Shown: in pieces, positions 1 through 5,994 of the stretch
How positions within the stretch are numbered: position 1 is the stretch's first letter
How the letters are laid out: every line of letters starts with the position of its first letter
From: an uncultured Jannaschia sp.
Lineage (GTDB): Bacteria > Pseudomonadota > Alphaproteobacteria > Rhodobacterales > Rhodobacteraceae
NCBI GenBank assembly: GCA_937916365.1
Contig: CALFSY010000116.1
Span: 1 to 8,908, forward strand
Direction: 5' to 3'
Length of the DNA stretch: 8,908 nt
Made by a program: the position numbers and the translations under genes
Notes under the pieces: model-generated
Seen by the model: the letters and a program-made list of their open reading frames with translations, nothing else
What the model was told of the DNA's origin: nothing
The model's database searches: none

Positions 1-878
1 TGCACGCGATCACGGCCACGTTGCCCGATCCGGCACTCTTACGCCATAACACGCGCGAATTGTGCGCCGGGTTCATCGCCGCAGGCATTGATCCGGAAAA
101 ATCCATCCTTATCAATCAATCACAGGTTCCCGAACACGCGCAACTGGGGTGGATTTTCAATTGTATCGCCCGAATGGGGTGGATGGGCCGCATGACACAG
201 TGGAAAGATAAGGCCGGCAAAAATGCCGAGGCCGCGTCGCTGGGCCTTTTTGCCTATCCTGCGCTAATGGCCGCCGATATTTTGCTGTATCATGCCACCC
301 ATGTGCCCGTGGGCGACGACCAAAAACAGCACCTGGAACTAACCCGTGACATCGCGGCAAAATTCAATCACGACTATGGGGTGGATTTTTTTCCCCTGCC
401 CGAACCCGTGATCGAAGGCGCGGCCACACGTGTGATGAATTTGCAGGACGGGTCGAAAAAAATGTCTAAATCCGACCCATCCGACAAAACCCGCATCAAC
501 ATGACCGATGATGCCGATACAATCGCCAAAAAACTGCGAAAGGCAAAAACCGATCCCGATCCGTTGCCCGATAACGTGGCAGATTTGGCAAACCGGGCGG
601 AGGCGCGAAATTTGGTCAATATCTATGCCGGTTTGGCCGATACCACGCCCCAGGCTGTGTTAGACGCCCATGCCGGTGCACTGTTTGGTCATTTCAAGGT
701 CACATTGGCGGATTTGGCGGTGGCAAAACTGTCACCCATATCGGCGAACATGGCCCGCCTGATGGCCGATCCGGCCGAAATTGACCACATCCTTGGCCGC
801 GGGGCCGAACGCGCCCGGGACATCGCCGCCCCGATTTTGGCCCAAACCTATGACATGATCGGCATGGTGCGACGCTGA
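1..878 (+). CDS. trpS: Tryptophanyl-tRNA synthetase (TrpS), C-terminal part; 5' end outside the window
   Basis: Cytoplasmic class I aminoacyl-tRNA synthetase that charges tRNA-Trp with tryptophan using ATP. About 292 residues are visible. The frame is open to the left edge and begins with L-H-A-I-T-A-T, matching the conserved bacterial TrpS stretch DLHAIT. The TTG at 21 is therefore an internal Leu codon, not the start. The KMSKS ATP-binding loop is intact at 459-473. Other family blocks seen are N-Q-S-Q-V-P, F-K/W-K-D-K-A-G, the tRNA/Trp pocket block A-A-D-I-L-L-Y, and V-G-D-D-Q-K-Q-H-L-E-L-T-R-D. The N-terminal HIGH-type motif and about 45-50 residues lie outside the window. The C-terminal half is a helical anticodon-recognition region ending in a TGA stop. 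The gene converges on the transglycosylase gene across 56 bases. No clear hairpin-plus-T-run terminator follows the stop. Identity is very secure; only the start is unseen. Confidence 0.97.
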   Translation, partial: HAITATLPDPALLRHNTRELCAGFIAAGIDPEKSILINQSQVPEHAQLGWIFNCIARMGWMGRMTQWKDKAGKNAEAASLGLFAYPALMAADILLYHATHVPVGDDQKQHLELTRDIAAKFNHDYGVDFFPLPEPVIEGAATRVMNLQDGSKKMSKSDPSDKTRINMTDDADTIAKKLRKAKTDPDPLPDNVADLANRAEARNLVNIYAGLADTTPQAVLDAHAGALFGHFKVTLADLAVAKLSPISANMARLMADPAEIDHILGRGAERARDIAAPILAQTYDMIGMVRR

Positions 879-934
879 ACGAAAACTCATTTTATTTAAG
901 GGTTTTTTGGTGTGTGTTACACGGAAAGGCTAAG

Positions 935-2302
935 CTATCGAAGCCGCTGTAAAATTCTAAGCGAGGCATACCCATCGGGCACCAAGCCTTGCGAAGCCTG
1001 GTAACGGCGCACCGCCTCAATCGTATTGGGGCCGATGATCCCGTCAATCCCTTCGGTGGGAAATCCGGCACGGGTTAGGCGGTTTTGCAATTCTTCGCGT
1101 TCGGCAAATGTTAGGGCGCGGTCGCCACGCGGCCATGTGGCCTGAAACGCCGCGTCGCCGGTAATACGATCGGCCAAATGCCCCACCGCAATGACATAGG
1201 CATCGGCGGTGTTATAGCGTTCGATCACGTGAAAATTATCAAAAATGATGAACGCAACGCCGTTCGCGCCCGCCGGCAACAGAATCGAGGCACGCCCATG
1301 GTCCGGCACCCGTCCGCCATTCGGCAATCGCACGCCCGCACGGTGCCAATGGGCCACATTACGTTTAATCCGTTCACCGGTTTGGGAATAATCGAACCCT
1401 TGGGGCAGGCGCACCTCCATCCCCCAGGGTTGGCCGGACGTCCATCCAAACCGCGCCAGGTAATTCGCGGTAGAGGCCAACGCATCGGCGGGGTTGTCCG
1501 ACCAAATATCGCGGCGGCCATCGCCGGTGATGTCCACGGCATAGTCCAGATAACTGGTGGGCATGAATTGTGTATGGCCCATTGCCCCCGCCCACGATCC
1601 CCGCATACCATTTGGGCCTACCTCGCCCGATTGCAAAATGCGCAGCGCGGCGATCAGTTGCTCTTCAAAAAAATCGCGGCGGCGCCCATCATGCGCCAGC
1701 GTTGCCATGGCCGCGATAACGTTGGTATCCCCGCGCACGCGGCCATAGGCGCTTTCTAATCCCCAAATCGCGGCGACGATTTCGGCCTCAACCCCATAAC
1801 GGCGTTCGATGGCGGCCAAGATATCGCGATGGGTGGCCAGGGCCGTTTGCCCATCGCGCACGCGGGCGGCGGAAACGGCACTGTCCAAATAATCCCACAG
1901 CGCGCGCGTGAATTCGGATTGGTTGCGATCGCGGCGAATGATGTCTGCATCGGGGCGCACCCCGGCAAAAGCGCGATCAAATGTCGATGTGGTGATACCG
2001 GCACGTTGTGCACGGGCGCGAAATTCGGTCAACCATTGTCGAAAATCCCTGTCTACACCTGCCGCCACGGGGGTGGCTGTGCCAGATGATTGCGCATGGG
2101 CACGCCGAATGGGGCGGATTGATCGATCCACGGCCAACGACACCGGCGATGTTTCCGCCGCCGCGGCGGCGGTGGGCACGATGGATGACGGCGATTGGTG
2201 TTCACCCCGCGATGCCGTCGATGGCACAATGGCCAACGACGGTAGGGCAATACCCCCCAAAAAACCCACAAGAATCATCGTTGGGCGCGGGATGAAAAAC
2301 AT
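935..2302 (-). CDS. Lytic murein transglycosylase, MltB/SLT_2 family, with C-terminal peptidoglycan-binding domain
   Basis: Periplasmic enzyme expected to cleave the MurNAc-GlcNAc bond of peptidoglycan, forming 1,6-anhydro-MurNAc ends. With the ATG at 2302 it has 455 residues. Residues 1-25 are a hydrophobic export signal (M-I-L-V-G-F-L-G-G core). Residues 28-82 are a low-complexity Ala/Ser/Pro/Thr linker. The SLT_2 catalytic domain spans about 86-385. The catalytic Glu is E183 in W-G-L-E-S-A-Y-G, followed by the family block G-A-M-G-H-T-Q-F-M-P-T-S-Y at 239-251 and G-R-R-D-I-W-S near 262-268. A PG_binding_1 domain occupies about 400-453 (G-I-D-G-I-I-G-P-N-T). An in-frame TTG at 2323 would add seven residues. 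I prefer ATG 2302 because AGGA (2313-2316, minus strand) sits 10 bases upstream and the protein then opens directly with the signal peptide. No lipobox Cys is seen, so it is probably soluble or signal-anchored rather than a lipoprotein. Substrate specificity within the family is inferred. Confidence 0.93.
   Translation of the reverse strand: MFFIPRPTMILVGFLGGIALPSLAIVPSTASRGEHQSPSSIVPTAAAAAETSPVSLAVDRSIRPIRRAHAQSSGTATPVAAGVDRDFRQWLTEFRARAQRAGITTSTFDRAFAGVRPDADIIRRDRNQSEFTRALWDYLDSAVSAARVRDGQTALATHRDILAAIERRYGVEAEIVAAIWGLESAYGRVRGDTNVIAAMATLAHDGRRRDFFEEQLIAALRILQSGEVGPNGMRGSWAGAMGHTQFMPTSYLDYAVDITGDGRRDIWSDNPADALASTANYLARFGWTSGQPWGMEVRLPQGFDYSQTGERIKRNVAHWHRAGVRLPNGGRVPDHGRASILLPAGANGVAFIIFDNFHVIERYNTADAYVIAVGHLADRITGDAAFQATWPRGDRALTFAEREELQNRLTRAGFPTEGIDGIIGPNTIEAVRRYQASQGLVPDGYASLRILQRLR
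2155..2172. repeat. 18-bp perfect GC-only palindrome inside the transglycosylase gene
   Basis: Three CCG units are followed directly by three CGG units, giving a perfect self-complementary 18-bp block with no spacer. It encodes the five-Ala run in the linker just after the signal peptide (minus strand). It is most simply a by-product of Ala codon choice in a low-complexity linker, but it could fold in DNA or mRNA. Confidence 0.6.
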
Positions 2303-2347
2303 GAGCCAAGGTTCCTGTTTCAAACTGTTCGACTTTGATTAAAGACC

Positions 2348-2376
2348 TATATACCAAAATTCCCGCCAATTTGCAG
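2348..2376 (-). promoter_or_regulatory. Candidate promoter for the transglycosylase gene
   Basis: On the minus strand CTGCAA (2371-2376) is separated by 17 bases from TATATA (2348-2353). The -10-like box lies about 45 bases upstream of the ATG at 2302. The -35 match is poor (3 of 6), so this is only a candidate. The 165-base gap between the rnr stop and this gene supports a separate promoter, though read-through from rnr is also possible, since no terminator was seen after rnr. Confidence 0.3.
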
Positions 2377-2467
2377 CCATGGAACATGACAACACGTTTC
2401 CCACTTATTAACTGAGTCCCCCAAGACACACCCACGCCTGTCGACATACGTTAGCGTCTTTTATGAT

Positions 2468-4711
2468 TTATGTTCGCCGGATGCGTGCCCGGGCTTTGGG
2501 CTTTCTTGGTTTTGGCCGCCTCTTAGATGCTGCGCGTCCGGTGCGTTTGCCTGCTTGGTGCGGCGTTGCTTTCCCATCGAATGCAACCAATTCCAACGTT
2601 ATACCACCCGTGGTGGGGTTGGTTTGGGCCAACTTTACAATAACACGGGCGCCAATCCCAATCATTAGGCCTGTGTCCGCCCCCATTAAGGTTTGGCTAT
2701 CGGCATCGAAATGGAAATATTCGTCCCCCAGCGCGCGCATAGGCAGCAATCCATCGGCGCCAGTTTCATCCAGTTTCACAAAAACCCCAAAACGCGCCAC
2801 ACCCGAAATGCGCCCTGGCATTGTGGCCCCCACCCGTTCGCTTAGGTATGCAGCCAGGTATCGGTCGGTTGTATCGCGTTCTGCAATCATTGACCGGCGT
2901 TCGGTGTCCGATATGTGTTTGGCTGTATCTTCCAGACCATCAATATCCTCTTGGGTCAGGCCGTCATCGCCCCATCCATGCGCCGAAATCAACGCGCGAT
3001 GCACGATTAAATCGGCATACCGCCGGATCGGCGATGTGAAATGCGCATAGGCCTTTAACGCCAGTCCAAAATGGCCAAAATTTTCCGGATGATAATACGC
3101 CTGCTGCATTGCGCGCAGGGTGGACAAGTTGATCGTTTCACTAAATTCGGTATCGCGCGCCGCCGCTAGCAAGACATTCAAATGCCGTGTTTGCAACACC
3201 TGCCCCTTTGCCAGGGCGAAACCGCCCGCGCCCGCCACATCACGCAATGCGTCTAATTTTTCAGGCGCGGGTTCTTCGTGCACCCGATAAAGTAGCGGGC
3301 GACGCCCTGCGATCAACGTTTCGGCGGCGGCCACATTGGCCAAAACCATAAAATCCTCGATCATCTTATGGGCATCCAACCTGTCTTTGAAGGTAACGGC
3401 GGTGACTTTGCCCTTGTGATCCAACGCAATCTGGCGCTCTGGCAGGTCCAGCGCCAGGGGTTGCCGAGCGGTGCTCGCCTTTGACAGGCTACGATATGCG
3501 GCAAATAACGGGCGGAGGGCGGTATCCAGCAATGGGGTGGTGTCATCGTTCAAGCGGCCATCAACGGCTGCTTGCGCGGCCTCATACGTTAGGGATGCGG
3601 CAGAACGCATGATGCCGCGCACAAATGTGTGGCCAATTTTGGCGCCGTATGCGTCAATCACCATGCGCACAGCGATGCACGGGCGCACCACACCTTGATG
3701 CAGGGAACATAGATCGCCCGATAACCGGTCCGGCAACATCGGCACCACGCGATCGGCGAAATAGGTGGAGTTTCCGCGTTTGCGCGCCTCATGATCCAAC
3801 GCTGAACCGGGGCGCACGTAGTGGGCCACATCGGCAATGGCGACCCAAATCACATGACCGCCCAGGTTTTTCGGATCATCATCGGCGTGGGCGTAACAGG
3901 CATCGTCATGGTCCCGCGCATCGGGGGGGTCGATGGTAATTAAGGGTAGATCGCACAAATCCGTGCGGTTGCGCCCGTCTGCGGGGGCGGCACGCACCGC
4001 CTCGGCCAACACGGCATCGGGGAAAACATCGGGAATGCCGTTTTCATGGATGGCGATCAAACTCATGGCACGGGGCGCACCCGGATCACCCAAACGGGCG
4101 GCAACCCGCGCGATGGGCAACCCCAGCCGGCCCTTTGGGCCGATATGTTCGGCCTCAACCAATTCTCCATCGTGTGCCCCACGGGTATCGGCGCCGGCAA
4201 CTTGCCATTCTTTGTTGATTGATTTGGAAATCGGAATGATCCGCCCCCCTTCGGCCGATTTTCTAAACACGCCCAGGATTTTTCGCGGCGTGGCGCCAAT
4301 TTTCCGGATCAGACGTGCAATATAATGGTAATCTTCGCCGCGCACCTCTTGCAGGCGGGCCAACACACGATCGCCTTCACCCACCGCCGGATCGGTGGTG
4401 CGTTGGGAAAACAAAATGCGTGGGATCGGGCCGTCACCGCGCCATTCTAATGGTGCTGCAAAAACATCGCCCATGGCGTCCGTCGCCAATATCTTTAGCA
4501 CCGTCACAGGCGGCAATTTTTCGGGGTCGCGGTAGGTTTTGCGCCGTTTTTCCAGATGGCCCTCGGCCTCTAGCTCTTTCAAAATTTGTTTTAGGTCGAT
4601 CCGCGCGGCCCCTTTTATGCCAAAGGCTTTTGCAATGTCACGTTTCGATTGTGTGCCGGGGTGATCCGCGATCCAGGTCAAGATCTGCGTTTTCGTCGGA
4701 AGCATGGTCAT
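2468..4711 (-). CDS. rnr: Ribonuclease R (RNB/VacB family 3'-5' exoribonuclease)
   Basis: Cytoplasmic processive 3'-to-5' exoribonuclease that degrades structured RNA, including rRNA fragments and mRNA, and takes part in trans-translation-linked decay. The protein is 747 residues, complete and within the normal alphaproteobacterial size. In order: an N-terminal winged helix (about 4-57), cold-shock-like RNA-binding regions (about 70-245), the RNB catalytic domain (about 250-575), an S1 domain (about 627-710, G-R-I-S-G-V-A-R-F-G-V-F-V), and a Lys/Arg-rich tail (720-747). The metal-binding acidic set is intact as D261, D267, D269 and D270 in T-I-D-P-P-D-A-R-D-H-D-D, with the spacing known for RNase II/R. 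The H-F-T-S-P-I-R-R-Y-A-D block (557-567) is also present. The ATG at 4711 has AGGG (4719-4722, minus strand) 7 bases upstream. A second in-frame ATG two codons later (4705) is a less well-spaced alternative. It is transcribed divergently from the transporter operon. Confidence 0.97.
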   Translation of the reverse strand: MTMLPTKTQILTWIADHPGTQSKRDIAKAFGIKGAARIDLKQILKELEAEGHLEKRRKTYRDPEKLPPVTVLKILATDAMGDVFAAPLEWRGDGPIPRILFSQRTTDPAVGEGDRVLARLQEVRGEDYHYIARLIRKIGATPRKILGVFRKSAEGGRIIPISKSINKEWQVAGADTRGAHDGELVEAEHIGPKGRLGLPIARVAARLGDPGAPRAMSLIAIHENGIPDVFPDAVLAEAVRAAPADGRNRTDLCDLPLITIDPPDARDHDDACYAHADDDPKNLGGHVIWVAIADVAHYVRPGSALDHEARKRGNSTYFADRVVPMLPDRLSGDLCSLHQGVVRPCIAVRMVIDAYGAKIGHTFVRGIMRSAASLTYEAAQAAVDGRLNDDTTPLLDTALRPLFAAYRSLSKASTARQPLALDLPERQIALDHKGKVTAVTFKDRLDAHKMIEDFMVLANVAAAETLIAGRRPLLYRVHEEPAPEKLDALRDVAGAGGFALAKGQVLQTRHLNVLLAAARDTEFSETINLSTLRAMQQAYYHPENFGHFGLALKAYAHFTSPIRRYADLIVHRALISAHGWGDDGLTQEDIDGLEDTAKHISDTERRSMIAERDTTDRYLAAYLSERVGATMPGRISGVARFGVFVKLDETGADGLLPMRALGDEYFHFDADSQTLMGADTGLMIGIGARVIVKLAQTNPTTGGITLELVAFDGKATPHQAGKRTGRAASKRRPKPRKPKARARIRRT

Positions 4712-4756
4712 AACGGCACCCTATCATGCGCGGGCCAGGGCGTCATGCGGGAATTG

Positions 4757-4786
4757 TATATACCCTCTGGCCGCGGGACTATGCAA
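4757..4786 (-). promoter_or_regulatory. Candidate rnr promoter
   Basis: On the minus strand TTGCAT (4781-4786) is followed by an 18-base spacer and TATATA (4757-4762), then CAAT. The -10-like box is about 46 bases upstream of the rnr ATG. The -35 match is only the TTG, so support is modest. It lies back to back with the rightward candidate promoter of the transporter operon, and the two -35 boxes are only 6 bases apart. Confidence 0.35.
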
Positions 4787-4792
4787 TGAAAC

Positions 4793-4822
4793 TTGAAAAG
4801 TGTCTACAACCCCGTTTATCAA
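4793..4822 (+). promoter_or_regulatory. Candidate promoter of the TAXI-TRAP operon
   Basis: TTGAAA (4793-4798, 5 of 6 to the sigma-70 -35 consensus) is followed by an 18-base spacer and TATCAA (4817-4822, 4 of 6 to -10). This would give a 5' leader of roughly 45-50 bases before the ATG at 4877. It is the best rightward promoter-like match in the divergent intergenic region. No sigma-54 GG-N10-GC element was recognised there. Confidence 0.4.
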
Positions 4823-4830
4823 AGGCCTAA

Positions 4831-4853
4831 GGCGTTTGGAAAAATCAAGCGCC
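4831..4853 (+). promoter_or_regulatory. Leader hairpin upstream of the TAXI receptor ribosome binding site
   Basis: GGCGTTTG (4831-4838) can pair with CAAGCGCC (4846-4853) over 8 pairs, one of them G-U, around a 7-base A-rich loop. It would lie in the 5' leader of the receptor mRNA, ending 8-10 bases before the Shine-Dalgarno sequence AAGGGAG (4861-4867). No T-run follows, so it is not a terminator. It may only be a stabilising 5' structure; a regulatory role is inference. Confidence 0.4.
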
Positions 4854-4876
4854 CTGGATAAAGGGAGATTTCCAAG

Positions 4877-5872
4877 ATGTTTACAAAACTTACCGCATTA
4901 ACGGCGGCCACCGCAATGTGCGGCACCATGGCGTTTGCCGATGGCCACATCGACCGCGAAGGTTGGCCGGAAAGTTTCACCGTAGGCACGGCCAGCCAGG
5001 GTGGCACCTATTTCGCCTATGGGTCCGGTTGGGCAAACCTTGTGGCCGAAGAATTGGATCTGTCCGGCGGGGGCGAGGTAACAGGCGGCCCAATGCAGAA
5101 CATGGCGTTGGTCCACACCGGCGAGGCACAATTTGGCATGACAACCATGGGCCCGGCGGCGGAATCGTTGGGCGGCACAAACCCGATCGCACCCGGCCTG
5201 CAAATGACGGGGGCATGTGCGATGTTTCCCATGTATCAAACGCCATTTTCGATCACCGCATTGTCATCATCGGGCATCGAAAGCGTGGCAGATATTCCCG
5301 AGGGCGCACGCATTGGGTTTGGCCCCGCAGGATCAACATCCGACACCTATTTCCCCCGCATGATGGAGGAATTGGGCGTCGCGTTTGATCGCCGCAACGG
5401 CGGTTGGACCGACCTGGGTGGTCAGTTACAGGACGGCCTGTTGGATGTGATTGCCTTTGCCGCTGGCGTGCCGGTGCCCGCGGTGAGCCAACTAGAGGTG
5501 CAGACCGACATCAATATCATCGAATTTACCGAAGATGAACAGGCGCAAATCCTGGATACATTTCCGGTGGCCCCCTTTGAAATTGCCGCCGACAGTTACA
5601 CCACGTTAGAGGCACCGGCGCGGTCGGTTTCGATGTGGAACTTTGCCATTGCCAACTGTGATTTACCGGCCAGCCTGGTTTATGCCGTGGTTGATGTGGT
5701 GATGTCGGATAATGAGCGGATGGTAAATATCCATCGTGCGGCGCGGTCTACCTTGCCCGAACATTGGGATAAGAACAATGTTTTAATGTGGCACCCCGGC
5801 GCGGCGCAATGGTTCATGGAAAACGCAGGCGCTGACATCGCCGAGGATATGATCCACCACAACGATATGTAA
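4877..5872 (+). CDS. TAXI-family TRAP transporter solute receptor (periplasmic binding protein)
   Basis: Periplasmic receptor that captures the substrate and hands it to the TRAP permease encoded next to it. The protein is 331 residues, normal for TAXI receptors. Residues 1-21 form a Sec signal peptide with a clear A-F-A cleavage site before D22. The TAXI opening motif is V-G-T-A-S-Q-G-G-T-Y-F (36-46), and the family's C-terminal W-H-P-G-A block is at 305-309. The start ATG has AAGGGAG (4861-4867) 9 bases upstream. The mature protein is strikingly acidic: by hand count about 41 Asp/Glu against 9 Arg and a single Lys (K299). It has just two Cys (C114, C261), which could form a disulfide. Known TAXI ligands in other bacteria include glutamate/glutamine and 2-oxoglutarate; the substrate here cannot be read from sequence. 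First gene of a two-gene operon. Confidence 0.95.
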   Translation: MFTKLTALTAATAMCGTMAFADGHIDREGWPESFTVGTASQGGTYFAYGSGWANLVAEELDLSGGGEVTGGPMQNMALVHTGEAQFGMTTMGPAAESLGGTNPIAPGLQMTGACAMFPMYQTPFSITALSSSGIESVADIPEGARIGFGPAGSTSDTYFPRMMEELGVAFDRRNGGWTDLGGQLQDGLLDVIAFAAGVPVPAVSQLEVQTDINIIEFTEDEQAQILDTFPVAPFEIAADSYTTLEAPARSVSMWNFAIANCDLPASLVYAVVDVVMSDNERMVNIHRAARSTLPEHWDKNNVLMWHPGAAQWFMENAGADIAEDMIHHNDM

Positions 5873-5894
5873 GATCGGGTCACACATTCCGATC
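5873..5894 (+). repeat. Inverted repeat directly after the receptor stop codon
   Basis: GATCGG (5873-5878) and CCGATC (5889-5894) are perfect inverted copies around 10 bases, with one further possible G-U pair inside. GATA (5864-5867) and TATC (5897-5900) could extend the stem across an internal loop. No T-run follows. It forms the first of two consecutive hairpins between the receptor and permease genes and may protect the 3' end of the receptor mRNA. Confidence 0.5.
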
Positions 5895-5906
5895 CGTATC
5901 ATACTG

Positions 5907-5936
5907 TACCGTGCCCAAACGACCTTGGGCACGGTA
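5907..5936 (+). promoter_or_regulatory. Strong intercistronic hairpin or operator-like palindrome between receptor and permease
   Basis: TACCGTGCCCAA (5907-5918) is perfectly complementary to TTGGGCACGGTA (5925-5936), giving a 12-bp stem with a 6-base loop (ACGACC). This is the strongest inverted repeat noticed in the window. The bases after it (TTTAATG) are too short and mixed for a full intrinsic terminator. Likely roles are partial attenuation or an mRNA stability barrier that keeps receptor mRNA above permease mRNA, a pattern known for operons of binding-protein-dependent transporters. A protein-binding operator is the alternative, since a weak promoter-like pair (TTGGGC 5925-5930, TAAAAT 5949-5954, 18-base spacer) overlaps its right arm. 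Confidence 0.75.
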
Positions 5937-5982
5937 TTTAATGATGGATAAAATGCACGCCGCGACACAAGCCGCAAAAACA

Positions 5983-5987
5983 AAGGA
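5983..5987 (+). promoter_or_regulatory. Ribosome binding site that fixes the permease start
   Basis: AAGGA at 5983-5987 lies 7 bases before the ATG at 5995, an ideal spacing. Earlier in-frame starts (GTG 5911, ATG 5941, 5944 and 5953) have no comparable site, and the GTG lies inside the 12-bp hairpin. This favours 5995 as the true start. Confidence 0.75.
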
Positions 5988-5994
5988 CCCTGCC

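Noticed and set aside
21..23. TTG at 21 as the start of trpS
   Set aside because: The frame continues upstream to the edge with conserved TrpS residues (H-A-I-T-A-T), so this is an internal codon of a truncated gene.
879..934. Possible bidirectional terminator between trpS and the transglycosylase gene
   Set aside because: There is a six-T run and a small GTGT/ACAC inverted pair, but the stem is only 4 bp and lies after rather than before the T-run for trpS, so it does not meet terminator criteria.
1178..1759. Plus-strand open frame of 193 codons opposite the transglycosylase
   Set aside because: Antisense to the catalytic domain, with no recognisable motif and no convincing start signal.
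2463..3050. Plus-strand open frame of 195 codons opposite rnr
   Set aside because: It lies wholly antisense to the conserved S1 and RNB regions of RNase R, resembles no family I know, and is best explained as a shadow of the real gene.
4315..4713. Plus-strand open frame opposite the rnr 5' end
   Set aside because: Antisense to the winged-helix and cold-shock regions of RNase R; Arg/Pro-rich composition typical of a shadow frame.
5907..5945. Intrinsic terminator after the receptor gene
   Set aside because: The 12-bp stem is strong, but what follows (TTTAATG) is not a T-run and the permease gene of the same transporter comes next, so it is called an intercistronic hairpin instead.
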